Counted from the first letter of the stretch, positions 1 to 11,666 are shown. The stretch is 64,000 bases of DNA from Cheiracanthium punctorium (GCA_038373885.1 JAWZYV010012246.1:248001-312000); one strand, 5' to 3'. Notes: a model not told the origin generated them from the sequence alone. Made by a program: numbers and translations.

Positions 1-3000
1 TATAGATTGGAATATTGGAATATAGATTGGAAAATTAACTAATGCGTATACGCATTAGTAAATTTTTCTTGAGACTATAGTAGTAGACGATTAAGATAGT
101 TTTTATCAATGATTAGATAAGTGCGTAAAGTTCATAAGGTGATAAGAAGGATCTTGCGAACCCAAGAGAATGCTTATAAGCTCAACTTGTTGGTTTGTAA
201 TATACAGGATAACATAAAGCATCATATGATTTCTGAAAAATTCATCAAAAAATAACTTTATAGGTTCGGAATACATAAAAAGTCTGGTGATATAACCGGT
301 GCAACTGATCTACTGGTGCAACTGATCTATCGTCACTTCAAGAGCTCCTTGTCAGATACTTATCTGATTTCTTTTGAATAGCAAACTGTTTTACGTGTAC
401 AGGTGTCACAATCCAAGTCAAATTTTAATTATCAAATCAGTTATTTACAACTTCCTCCAGTAATTCTATTTGCTACACTGTAACTGAGCACTGTACTTTG
501 TAGTTTGCAGAAAGAACTACTTCTACTTTCGCAAAGAACATTATTCAGCGTCATTAATGAATCGTAATGGGCCAAAAGATAATAAAAAATAATGACCCGC
601 AGTTTGAGATATTTATCTTGTTTTTCTGGCAACATGGACCAAGCGTATCCCTTTGTGACAATTCATTTTAATCTTTTAAATAATAAAAAGAGGCTTGCTG
701 ATATTCTCTAGAAAGAACATTTTACAGGCTCAACTGAATCAAAAGTAAAGAACTTTTTCATTTATTTGTCTGTTACTTAAAACCTGCAAACTTTTAAAGC
801 AATTGTTGAAATCTTTGAACTAATGTGAGAATATCTGATTGATGCAGATGGAATTTTATTTGGACTAATTGCAATTTTTTAAAGAAAGAATTAACATGCG
901 ATAAAAGTAACTAAGGGGATTTATTCTGGAATTAATGAGGTGATTTCTCACCTGTTCAATTATCTGGAAGGAATGAAATTTTCAAAGTAAATGTTTTCCT
1001 TTAAAATTATTCGCTCCTTATTCAAACTCTTGATCAAACATGAATTACTTTTAAAAAGGAGCAATTGCTAATAGGTCTTATATGTTATTAATACGTAGCC
1101 TCAGAACGTTATTTGTGAATCACATATGTACAGTAAGTACAACATATTTAAATTCTTTATAAAAAGTCCGTTGCGTCTTTAATTAATGCGTTGTCTTTTT
1201 TGCAGTGCATTAAGTGTTAAAATAATCTCGATGGAAAAAATTATGAATATCTAAACGAAAAATTGCTAATATCTAACATAAATTATCAACGTTTTTCAAT
1301 GAGAACCGATTTTAAGTGATCTAGTTCACTCTTGAAAACGAGTCTGTTTCCGATACATGAGCATAAATAATTTTTAAGGATAGTAATCACAGTTATCATT
1401 TGAAATCAGATGGAATTGCTTTCTATCGGATATAACTGTGATGAACTCCTAACGACAATTTTGTGTATTTTCTACACTAATAATCCAACACCATTTCATG
1501 CCCTCAACAAAGCGCGTCTTTTCTTATGTTGGTGATACTTTCCAAATTACAGTATCTTAAGAGATTTATATATTTAGATATAAATAGGGATAATATATAA
1601 GATAAGATGCCTTGGGTGGAGAATTGGGAGGAGGTTATAACGCTTATTCCCTTAACAAATGAAGAAAACTGCCCAAAACTCCAGACCATTAGATCGGCAG
1701 CGATTCAGATTCAGATGAAGAATAGACCACCTCCTTGAAAGGTTTACAGTGCATAGTTCCCTATTTTCACACTAATAGCTGTGTTTCACGTCAAAGAACA
1801 TGGCCCCGCAAAATCAGCAGTAAAAGCAGGACCAAAATCATTAAAATTTCAACAAATGTTTTATTACATTGATATCAGCCCTGTGAGCAGGTTACATCAT
1901 ACAAATCCTTTTCATTATTGTTTTCAAATTCATGCATTTTTTTTTCAGTATTTCAGAAAATTTTCACCTTCTTTTCTAATACTTACAATGCTCATTTTAT
2001 AGTATGGTAATTAATATTATACCATATTCATACTGGTATTTCTTTTTTCCTCTCATGATGCTGTTTTAGGCAGATACATCCAAGTAGCTCAATTCATATT
2101 TGATATTGTAAACTAAAAGAATATTTAATTTTTTAGCTAATATAGATCAACAGCCGGGAAAATGGCCAGAAAACTAGACCTGCACACTTCAGCCTTCTCC
2201 TGATGCTGTGTATTTTATCCAGTCAGCCACTGATCGAGGGCATAATATAGAACTAGTCTGTGATGGTAAACATAATGTGCGGACCTTCCACTAAAAATTA
2301 ACAACATTGCAGCCGTTTTTACATTTCAAAAGCTTATTACTTTCACCAAAGTTTGGTAGTTTATCATGCTTTAAAAAATGTCCAGAAGAAATCGGAAAAA
2401 AATATTTCGTATGTACGGTTGGGACAAAATACTTTAAATAATTTTTGCAACCAGATTCGCCAACAAGTGTTTAAGGTTATTAGTTACGGCAAAACTACAC
2501 GAGGTCTATCAGTCCAAAGAAGGCTGCCGTGGAAGAGGACTTTTTAGGGGGCTCTAAGGCGTATTCACTTTACGCCTGAAGAAAACTCTTCAAGACAGCA
2601 CCATCAGATCGGAAGCCGAACTAGAGGCCAGATCCCTGGCCCTGCAAGCTTCAGCCATCTCCCAATCTTCAATGTCTTATTCCACTCGGTCATTGTTCAT
2701 GCACGACGACAATGGAAAGTTGAAGAACAATTAGCATATAAGTTACCATACACTTAAAGCTTGAGGAACTTGTGGGGGATCTTCTTTTTGAACAATAATG
2801 AAAAAAAAAATAGACTCCAAGGATGAATAAATTAATGTACGAACAGCAAAATGGCAAAGTAAGCAGAACAAAACAGCTTGAACAAGAAAATTAGGGATTA
2901 AATAATGTGACAAAGATATTAAATTGAGAAAAAGAAAGTGAAATACGTATTAATCAAAAATATTTGTCGAAATGCATCACAGATGCGTTATACAGTGAAA

Positions 3001-3250
3001 ACTGGAAATCAGTGAATGAAACTTTAATGCCGCATTGGGTTAAAACATTTCAAGTATTAATATTTACAAAACATACAGAAAAATAGATATATTTAACATG
3101 CGAGTAGTAAATGATTTCACAATAAATTTAATAAACTGATGAATAGTTGGAATATGTGTTATAAGAATTATATATAATTGGAATTCTGTATGTGCTCTTT
3201 GAATATCTCCGTTCACTTTAAGTAAAAATTATTCTGTTTTAAAAAGAAAA
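1..3250. other. AT-rich non-coding stretch with a weak repeat pair
   Basis: No coding region, RNA gene or transposon end is recognisable. Two short stretches, about 1610-1740 and 2515-2640, resemble each other: both have a GAAGAAAACT core followed about 25 bases later by an AGATCGG motif. A second pair, about 2160-2250 and 2610-2700, shares a CTTCAGCC...CTCC stretch. They look like pieces of one old dispersed repeat. Reading frames here are short and have no protein-like composition. Confidence 0.5.
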
Positions 3251-3258
3251 AAATCTCA

Positions 3259-3492
3259 ATTACAGCTGTGGAGTTTCTAGTTGTCTTAGCACGAGCTTAC
3301 CGCTGGAATATTTTTCCTATGTCAGATATGGATTGTGCTTTTAGTCAATGGGCCCGTGAAACTGCCAATCAAACTCCACACCAATTAAAATTAATGTGCT
3401 ACAACTGGACCTCTAGCGGTGAAGTACAGAAATTGTGCTACATAACCAAAAAATCTCGAGAAGACACTTTTTTAGAACTTTCGAGTCTTTAA
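3259..3492 (+). CDS. Possible exon-like open stretch, unknown protein
   Basis: About 77 codons are open up to a TAA at 3490-3492. A CAATTACAG acceptor-like site lies just inside the 5' edge (about 3256-3265), so the open stretch could be a terminal exon. The residues are mixed in type (an FPMSDMDCAF segment, several Trp, Cys and Lys) and unlike the Lys/Asn/Ile-rich random translations nearby. I do not recognise the family. No upstream exon, polyadenylation signal or matching neighbour was found, and chance is a real alternative. Confidence 0.2.
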   Translation: MTAVEFLVVLARAYRWNIFPMSDMDCAFSQWARETANQTPHQLKLMCYNWTSSGEVQKLCYITKKSREDTFLELSSL

Positions 3493-3554
3493 ATCTATTT
3501 GAGCTCGTACAAATCCGTCAGTGGGTCTCAGGACCACTGACACTTCGCCGAATT

Positions 3555-3786
3555 GTACTGGTGAAGTAAAATAGGGTACTTACGTATTATCCCGACGGTC
3601 AGCCAAAACGAGCGATTTTTAGCCAAGATAAATGCCGGACACATAAAATTATTGATGGTTTGGAATACGATTGGCAGCAGTTTGTCAGCACATATGACGA
3701 AAAAATAGTTTGGCGGGAATGACCGGCAGAATAATACGTAAGTACCTAAAATAGTTTTTTAATGCATTATTTTATTTCACCAGTAC
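3555..3786. mobile_element. Palindromic MITE-like element
   Basis: The two ends are inverted copies. GTACTGGTGAAGTAAAATAG starting at 3555 pairs with the sequence ending at 3786. Inside that, TACTTACGTATTAT near 3577-3590 pairs with its complement near 3730-3745, and CGGTCA with TGACCG. The right arm has about 20 extra bases (about 3750-3770) that interrupt the pairing. There is no coding capacity. Size and structure fit a small non-autonomous DNA transposon of unknown superfamily. No clear target duplication was identified. Confidence 0.55.
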
Positions 3787-4814
3787 ACTGGATAGAACTC
3801 GGGGCACGACTACAGTATGCAAATACAGCGTTTCCCGAAAACACTGAGTTAGGCTTTTATTTCTTAAATATTGATCACAGATATATGCAATACATTACAA
3901 CGTTACATAAAGGTTACGTTGTTGGTGTAGGCTACCTCAAACAGTGAAGCTTCTCACATCGCAAATACTTTTTTGTAACTTTTTGATTAGAATTCTTTTT
4001 CCCTATTTCAATGATAACATATTTGTTACCTTTTCATATGCGAATTCTGTATTGGACGAACTTTTCGGGGGTGTTCGAAACTGTGCGTGGAAAGAGATGA
4101 CAGAATCAGTTAGTAATGAATAATGAAGCACGTTTCAAACTATATGAAATAAGAAAATATTCTCCTTTTGACTTGCCATAAATATTTAATAAAACATACC
4201 AGAAAATAATGCGATATTGCTATAGGTTTAGATTTCAAAGAATATATTTTTTCAAATTGTTTTCTACGTTCGAGCTAAATTCATTTTTTCTCGAAAGATC
4301 ATTTTTTTTTCTGAACGTTTATCGATTATTACAGTCAAAAGTAGTCAAAGAAAACTTGTTGGTTTTTATTTTATAAACATCAAGTTTCCATCGGTTCTTA
4401 GTTGATTATCTTTCGATAACTTGTAGTAATGTTATAATGTTAAAATATTACACTTACCACGAGTGACAATAAAACCTCCAAAATTTCTTTTTATCATTGT
4501 AATTTTCTTAAATTTAGTGATGAATATACATTAATTGCACAGAGATAAGCTTAGTGGCGTAAAGGCTATAGAGAATGAAGCCTTTGTTAGATAAGAAATT
4601 TTTTTTTTTATTAGAAATGCATCAATATGGGGTTTTTCCATTCGAATAAATATGTATTAAAATAAGAATATCCCACAGAATAATTAATTTTTGAAAACAG
4701 TTCTGAATACCTCCAATTCAAGGTATAAATCATTTCAAGATTTTAATTTTTCTATGAAAATTTGTTTTTAAATTAAAAATCAATATATATTTCGTGAAAT
4801 AGATTCTTGAAAGT
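3787..4814. other. AT-rich non-coding stretch
   Basis: Nothing supportable is seen: no coding frame, repeat end or RNA signature. Confidence 0.5.
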
Positions 4815-4900
4815 TAGTAGTTTAAACTACTAGCAATTTTGCTCGGGCTACCACCGGCCACGCAGCCAGCCGATGACGGCCCGAGCAAAATTGCTAGTAG
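4815..4900. repeat. Compound hairpin: two overlapping perfect palindromes
   Basis: Bases 4827-4848 and 4879-4900 are a perfect 22-bp inverted repeat with the core AGCAATTTTGCTCGGGC. They are separated by a 30-base GC-rich loop (TACCACCGGCCACGC and so on). The left arm also overlaps a second perfect palindrome, TAGTAGTTTAAACTACTA (4815-4832). The CTACTA bases can therefore pair either upstream or downstream, but not both. The GC-rich centre contrasts sharply with its AT-rich surroundings, which suggests an inserted element or a selected structure. Confidence 0.75.
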
Positions 4901-6422
4901 GGAGGCTGTTTCAGAGAAATTTTGAAGTCAATAAATATTTTTAGGATGCATTGTTGTATACGCAATACAATAAAATGTGAATTTTTAACTTCTGCAGCAC
5001 ATAGCTTATTGGCATATTAATTTGCGGTTAGTGAAAGCTGTATAAATATTTGGAACACTCAAGAACCGAAAAATATTATTGAATTAGAACCGAATTATGA
5101 CAAAGAAGTATGGAATAAATAAATAAATAAAATAACAGAGTAAATATTTTTACCCAGGATGCTTAATAAATTTTTTTCAATGACTTTGTTTAAGTATTGA
5201 TTATATTAGTAGGCCTTTCAATAAAACATTTGCATAAAACAAACTATTATTCATTCTCAATAAAAATGAATCGATTTGTGAGAAAATATGTGAATTTGTA
5301 AAATTTAAACAGATTTTAAAAATTTTATTCTGTTTCCAGTATTTAAAGCTGAAAATGTTTAAAAAAGATTAAAACTACTCAGGTGAATTTTATCATTATT
5401 CATTTTACGCTAACTATTATCATCACATTGCTATAAAATTGAGAAAAAATCATTTTATGTTCTAAAAATGTGAATGCATGTATTATAAGAATTTAAAATA
5501 TCATTCTCAGGATCAAATATGTCGGATTATTTTCAGTGCGGTTACTTGTTTTTCAATGCGCTGAATACAAATCTGTAAAAACATCTGATGATGTGCTCAA
5601 TGATTCCTTTGTAATAAAACTACATTTATGCTTGTTATCCCCCCCCCTCTTTTTGTGTGTGTAACTCGGTACATTAACATCATTAATTTCGTGTAGCACC
5701 ATCATTGATAAGCCTGTCATAACGGATGGATAACAGCTGTTTGATTTATTATTTTTCATACAGAAAATCCAGATTCCTCATTAATTACGATGAATACATG
5801 GTATTTCTGAAAGTGAGTAATGACCTCTTTTATTCATAAAGATACCTTTGTTATGTTTTCGACGAAACATCATTAAAATAGCAAGATTAGTAATGTAATC
5901 TTCGGTAGCTTTTATAGATTTATTAGAGACGACAGCTATTGAGAATCTAATTGTTAGAAATAGTTTTCTCTTAAAAAAAAAAAAAAAGATAAAGCACTGC
6001 AAGACGACGCTTTTTTTTCTTTTTCATTCATAATAGATATGTTACATTAAACAATACTTTGATTATACGTTAATCAATGGAGCATGATACATGTTACATT
6101 ACATTGACACAGCTTACAAGTCTTTTTACATACAGACTTTTACGTGCATTCATTGTAAGAATGAAAATATCCTCCCGAGGAATTAATACATATTTTTTTA
6201 AAGGCGATTTTTTCAATTTTTAACTCCTTTGTACGAAGTATAAAGTAGTATAGAGATGGGACAATTTACGGTATGCAGATTTTAATGAAGGAATCGATTT
6301 TGAGAATCTCTAAATTTACTTTTTGAGAGACGTTTCAACATATGCATGTATTTTATGTTCGTACAATTACATGGACAATCCATCTTAACCAAGTGCAAGG
6401 CCATTTTGACTAGTTTTTCCCT
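4901..6422. other. AT-rich non-coding stretch
   Basis: Nothing supportable apart from short homopolymers (a C run near 5640, an A run near 5973-5987). Confidence 0.5.
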
Positions 6423-6790
6423 GACATCGGTACGTACGTATATACGTAATGTATAACTGTAACTCGCATATCTCAGAAACTGTTGTTTGTAAAATGTTGA
6501 AATTTTATGTATAAGATTGTTGCTAGTCGTGCACCTTCCCTTTTGGTTGCATTCCACTGGACAATTTATTTACAGAGCTACCCAAAATTTTGTACGTACA
6601 TCTGTACGGACATCTGTACGTACGTATATACGTAATGTATAACTGTAACTCGCATATCTCAGAAACTGTTGTTTGTAAAATGATGAAATTTTATGTATAA
6701 GATTCTTGCTAGTCGTGCACCTTCCCTTTTGGTTGCATTCTACTGGACAATTTATTTACAGGGCTACCCAAAATTTTAATGCATTAAGGT
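6423..6790. repeat. Two-copy 186-bp tandem duplication
   Basis: The unit beginning GACATC at 6423 recurs at 6609 with only a few differences. Shared landmarks are TACGTACGTATATACG, TCTCAGAAACTGTTG, GCTAGTCGTGCACC and GCTACCCAAAATTTT. Each unit starts with alternating TACG steps. No protein is apparent, and reading frames through it are incidental. Confidence 0.85.
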
Positions 6791-7090
6791 CTATGGACAT
6801 CTTTAATATATAGTCAGTCAATCTTTGGACGATGCCCAAAATATCGCCAACCGTGGCACGAGTTTTGCCGAAATATCGCCGAATTGGGCGTCAAAATAAT
6901 TAGGTATATTGTTTTAAAACTTTTCACCGTAGAATGCTGATATTTAATGTTTAGAACTATTGTGATATATATGCTCTTTTCTCTTTTTTTATTGCAATCG
7001 ACCGTGTAATTTGTTTTCAGGGTTATCCAAAAGGTTCTCAATATATTAAGGTCTATGGATACCTTCAATTCATTAAAAGTCTGTGATCAA
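6791..7090. repeat. Diverged member of the same repeat family
   Basis: This stretch keeps landmarks of the 186-bp units (a TTTTCAGGGTTATCCAAAA segment near 7014-7032, and a GGTCTATGGA motif at both ends). It also holds a GATGCCCAAAATATCGCC segment. That segment is found again in modified form next to the Tc1 element at 34.4 kb, so the family is dispersed. Confidence 0.5.
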
Positions 7091-7729
7091 TCACTGTTTC
7101 GTGTATGTGAAAAATCTCGGAAACTATCGCAATATCGAGGACTTAGGAGATAGCGACAAAGTAAGTTCCAAAAATGGGTATTTTAAACTGAACCCGGTTG
7201 GAGATATCTCCAACATTTCTTTAGAAATCGCTAAACCTTGATATTGCAGCATTGTATGACTTTCAAATGAAATAAATGTGGATGAAATGTACGGAAAATA
7301 TTTTTTATTTAAATTGACATACAAGGAAGTCATGGCGTGTCCACATTAAATTTTTCATAATTTTATATCAATTTCCGGTTTTAAAGAGCAATTTATATTT
7401 ATACTTTATTTTAGGGAAAAAAAAATCTGCTTGAGGTGAATACCAATTTATACAAAACTTTAATCTTCTGTACGATTAACTTATATTCATATGTAAATTT
7501 TTTTCTGCTCGAGGAATTTTTTTCGCTTGAAGTTGTCAATGAGATTCAGGCAATTTAATTTTTTAAGGATTGATTGCGATATGTTGTTCGTTCAGAATTT
7601 TTCAGTACACTGAAAATTTAATCACAGCTGAATCAATGTGAAGTACTGAAAAATCTGCATAGTTGTTTGCTCTTTCACATAAAATAATAGCATTATAAAA
7701 AAAGTAACGTAAATTTAAGCAAAAAGATC
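7091..7729. other. Non-coding stretch
   Basis: Nothing supportable is seen. Confidence 0.45.
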
Positions 7730-7930
7730 GCCCGGGTTACATAGTGGCTAGAGAACCATTCTACTACATCGCGGGTTCGGGTTTGATTGATTCCCGACAT
7801 GGGCTTGGGTGTCATTTCATTCGTCCATTCCTAGAAAGCAATGCTGGTCCACCTATTAGGTGCCTCCCTAATAAAGTGACCAAGGATAAATAAGAATCGC
7901 ACAGAGCTGTTTTGAATCAGAATAAATCAA
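7730..7930 (+). mobile_element. tRNA-derived SINE-like copy
   Basis: The first 75 bases resemble a tRNA. GCCCGGG at 7730 can pair partly with GGGC near 7804, TAGTGGCTAGAGAACC fits an A-box (D-arm) region, and CGGGTTTGATT...TCCCG near 7777-7796 fits a B-box (T-arm) region with a short insertion. A non-tRNA body follows (AATGCTGGTCCACC, TAGGTGCCTCCC) and fades into AT-rich DNA. This is the head-plus-body layout of a SINE. The arm insertion and unpaired stem bases argue against a working tRNA gene. Confidence 0.55.
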
Positions 7931-9067
7931 AAGAATGGAAGAACTCAAGGTAAAGTTCCGACAGTCAAGTTCAAGTTCTGATTAAAAAACATACTTTCAA
8001 AGTATCGACATGTGCCGAAAGATTGAGGAATGCACAAATGTTTTAGCTTTTGTTACCTAAAAACTACGTTTTTTAAATTTTATATATTTGATGATTAATT
8101 ATTTTATTTAAATGATTTTAAAACTACTTGAACGAGTGCGTGTCCCTAAGAAAATATTTGGGCTTAAATTTAATCCATTAACTAAATCTGAGCAGCTAGA
8201 TTATGACACTGAAAATACCGATTTTGATTTCAAAATAGTTTCTAAATATTTCTTTCAGATATTCTTTTGTACTTACTTATATTATGAAACACATTCACAT
8301 TATATGAGCACATCTTTGAATTTGAAAACTTAATTTTATTATATGGAAGAAATAATATATTTAAAGAAAGTTTCAAAATTCAAAACTTTTCTCACACAAG
8401 ATGTCATTCAAACTTGTTGACAAGATATTATATGCAGCTCAACTAGTGACAGATCTGAGCACCTTATTTCAAGAATTCTTATCACTTTATATAAATATAT
8501 AGCAGAGGCACTTTTTCCTTAAAATTATTTTGAAAGTGAATTAACGGAGGACTAATTTACTTTTCCTGTTAAAGTGTTTATTTTATTTAAAAATTAAGAA
8601 CTCCATAAATTTAAAATTTAAATTTCTCTATGAACAGTTCCATTTATTGAATTGAAAAAAAATTATAATTAATTTATAAAACGCTGAAAGTAAAAATAGA
8701 AAATCTTTAAAAATAAGGTTAAAATTCTGTAGAATTATAATGCAACACATTTCAATGCTGCTAATCTCTAATCTAGTCCTACTCTGGTTACCAGAGATTT
8801 CAATGCCTTTAATCTATAATCTAATTCTGTTTTATTTTAAACATTTCAGAAAAATAAAACAAATTAAGCTTAGATCTGTGAGATCGCAGGCGGGATGATA
8901 AGCTCTTTAAGACTTTAATAGACATTCATGCACTACTTAGCTCATGCACTTACCTTCCGCTACTTAGCTATGCAGTGGAGACGTTGATGTTTCGCATGAA
9001 ACAATCCATTCTGTTGCGCAACGTGGGTGGTACGTTGGCTGGTCACTTCGTGTGTAGACCATCTTCG
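7931..9067. other. Non-coding stretch
   Basis: No feature is supportable up to about 8940. From 8940 to 9067 base composition becomes more GC-rich next to the MITE that follows, but no boundary or gene was found. Confidence 0.4.
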
Positions 9068-9424
9068 GGCGCGTTCGAGAATTCATCGGTTGTGCACCGG
9101 TAACACCGGTGCACGACCAGAGCGTCCGAAAAGGCGGAGCGTTGGGCGGAGCTCTGTAATTAACCGCGTTCGAAAACGTTTTGGTCATGTAGCGGTTGTC
9201 TGCTCAACGTGACCAGAGCGCAACCAGAATGACCCTGCTAGCGAGGTGGGTTATTCCGGTTATTAGCGTAGTGTTGCCTATGTTTATTTTTGTTTTCTTG
9301 GCTTGGAATTGGATGTGGTGAGGATGACCGAAACCGGTTGACTACCGTGACGTCACTTAACCAAAGAATGACCGCGACCGGTAGCACCGGTGCATAACCA
9401 ACCGGTGAATTCTCGAACGGGCCC
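9068..9424. mobile_element. GC-rich MITE with ACCGGT-rich ends
   Basis: The ends are inverted copies. GGGCGCGTTCGAGAATTCA at 9068 matches the complement of the right end (GAATTCTCGAACGGGCCC, ending 9424), followed by CGGTTG. Inside, GTGCACCGGT and ACCGGTGCAC (about 9091-9113) form a 10-bp hairpin with a 3-base loop. ACCGGT or its relatives recur at both ends of the element. No coding capacity is seen. The GGGC(G/C)CGTT end and a TTA on the right flank would suit a PIF/Harbinger-like element, but the left flank reads TTC, so the superfamily is not settled. Confidence 0.65.
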
Positions 9425-9503
9425 TTAATGAAGCCTTATGGACAAGTTTCCCTTGACGTCACGAAGTCAAGTGTTAGTTGAGCTGGTGGGCGAAACATTG
9501 CAA

Positions 9504-10520
9504 TCTTATAAATAAAAATGAAATTCTGTTTGTTTGTTTGTTTGTTTGTTTGTGGATTTGAGTTGTATACAAATCCACAAAAATGGACATATCAGCCTGA
9601 AATTTTGCACAGATATGTAAAATAATATAGAATAAATCATAGTCCACTTTAAAACTTTGAAAGTCCACCCGTTCCCGGAATTTAAGAGATTTTTTATGCT
9701 CTCCACGCTTAAAGCTTTCCGTAATTGTAACCCCTGCAGTGAAAAAAGTGTGAAATAAGGATCGTGGTTGCCATGTGTGGCGATTTTGCCGAATAAGATG
9801 TTTTAAATTCTCAAAGTAAAAATAAAAGAATAATAATGATTTTTTTTGTTATTTTATATTTGTAAGATTATTAATTTTTTATTATAATATCGTGTACATG
9901 GGAAATCGGAGTAAGAATGAAATGTTTTATACGCAAAACAATAAGAATTGAAGATTTCCGAGGCTAATACTTAAATTTTTTTAGTTTGGCGAAAAAATAA
10001 AATGGCTCAAATGCCGATTTTGAGAAAGTGAGTTCTAGCGGTTTGCACAGTTTTCGGCTTGGCGCAATTTATTGAAAGCTTAAGGAAATAGATTTTTGAA
10101 AACAAGTGCAAAGGTTTTATTAGAATACAGCGTTAAATTTTAATGATCCGTGAACCAATAATGCAGTTATTAAGGGATTTCAAGCGATCTATCTTCAGAA
10201 TTCTCAACGATTGAGTACATTGATTTAAGTTGGGGGAATTCCGCCAAATTTCAGAAAATTAAAATCTTCTCATTTAGTACATCGGAGTAACGATGAATAA
10301 AACACGTTATAGTTGATAATTTAAAAAAATTCGGCTGTATTAAGGGATTCCATTTTTCAAATAAATGCTTGCTTTACTTTTTGGCGGCCGAACCATTTCC
10401 CATATTGATTGCTGCTAAGTCAATGCTTCGAATGATTTCCTGAAAAAACTCTTGCAAAATGGCGTATGTTGGCACTTTGGCGAGGCTTAGATTTGAAACT
10501 GGATTTTATTTGAGACTGGG
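9504..10520 (+). mobile_element. Helitron-like unit, family E
   Basis: The 5' end is TCTTATAAATAAAAATG, a TC start with an AT-rich leader as in Helitrons, followed by a (TTTG)n run. The unit has near-copies on the minus strand at 48545-49541 and 50461-51458. Those copies share the internal ATTTCCCATGCACACGATAT segment (complement here) and the 3' end ATTTTATTTGAGACTGG. No Rep or helicase coding remains, so it would be non-autonomous. The 3' end lacks the hairpin plus CTRR, so assignment to Helitrons rests on the 5' end and on its constant adjacency to units that do have it. Confidence 0.55.
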
Positions 10521-10521
10521 A

Positions 10522-11585
10522 TATATAATGAGACTGGTTATATAAAAATGAATGTTGGTATGTGTGTATGAGGTTGAAAAACTCTAGCACCGTTGCACCA
10601 TGAAATTTGGATCACCTAAGTCTTTTATCATTGAGAAGCTTTTTATGCTATCCGTTTTCCTCTAACTTGCCACTAGGTGGTGCAGCAGAATGTCGAATTC
10701 TATTCCGTTTAGCCGTTTACTATGCGAATTTCGTCCAACCAATTTCGATCAAATTTGGTACATACGGATATTAGAACACGGAGAATATTTTTCACTATCC
10801 ATTTTGCTGTAACTTACCGCTAAATGGCGCTGCAACGCATCAACTTCTATACCGTTCGACCGACCGGCATAAAATTTCTTATACTTACACATTTCAGCAC
10901 GAAGAATATATTCTAACTGTGTTCCTTTTGATGTTACTCACCACTAGATGGCACTGCAATGCATTATTATTTAAACTCGCCACTAGATGACGCTGCAGCA
11001 GGCCAAATTCTTGACCATTCAAACGGTCGCTATGAAAATCAGTATACATAGCTATTTGAACAATGAGAATATTTTGGCGTTATCCATTTTGCTATAACTC
11101 GCCACTTGACGGCACTGTAGCAAATCATTACTTTAATTAACCACTAGATCGCGCTGCAGTGCATCACTTCTTGACTGTGCAACTGATCGCTATGAAAATA
11201 GGTATACATAGATATTTGAACACGGGGAAGAGTTTGGCTCTATCCATTTTCCTATATAATTTGCCACTAGATGTCGCGTCAACACATGAACTTCAGGGCT
11301 GTCCAGCCGATCGTCCTGAAATTTCGTATTCATCGATATCTGAATGCGAAGAATATTTCCGCCGTATCCGTTTTGCTAAAACTCGCCACTAGATTGCGCT
11401 ACGCCGCATGACCTTCTGCACCGTACAAACGATTGCCTTGAAATTCGGTATGAATGGTTATTGAACACAATATAAAGCGATATCCATTTTGCTATATCTC
11501 TTTATTACAATAAATAGTAATCACCACAAATCGTAATATCAAAAAGTCCATTCATTCCCGTGCGAAGAACGGGTACATCAGCTAG
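10522..11585 (+). mobile_element. Non-autonomous Helitron, family B (plus copy)
   Basis: The 3' end has the Helitron signature: a CCCGT...ACGGG hairpin at about 11562-11578, a short spacer, and CTAG (11582-11585) followed by T, as expected for insertion between A and T. The 5' end is near TATATAATGAGACTGG. A homologous copy lies on the minus strand at 46306-47367. The interior is an old tandem array (see the separate entry). No Rep/helicase reading frame is present. It abuts unit E upstream and lies about 80 bp before the THAP exon. Confidence 0.7.
10670..11400 (+). repeat. Array of eight CTCF-consensus-like repeat cores
   Basis: Eight cores of the type CCACTAGATGGCGCTG begin at 10670, 10817, 10941, 10980, 11102, 11141, 11264 and 11386. 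Spacings are 147, 124, 39, 122, 39, 123 and 122 bp, so this is a degenerate array of about 122 bp units, some with a 39-bp sub-unit. Against the published vertebrate CTCF core CCASYAGRKGGCRS, the 10941 core matches 14 of 14 positions, five others match 13, and 10817 and 11102 match 12. Whether CTCF binds is inference. Between cores the units share TATGAAAAT..GGTATACAT and TATCCATTTTGCTATAACTC. Confidence 0.7.
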
Positions 11586-11666
11586 TGTTTGTATAAGAAA
11601 TCAACGATGAAGCGCGGTGAACATATTTTGTTTTCTGTTAAAAATTTTACAAAAATGCCATTGCCA

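Noticed and set aside
7730..7804. Functional tRNA gene
   Set aside because: T-arm contains an insertion, acceptor pairing is incomplete, and a SINE-like body follows.
9504..9560. (TTTG)n run as an independent microsatellite
   Set aside because: It belongs to the family E unit, since the other copies carry the same run at the same place.
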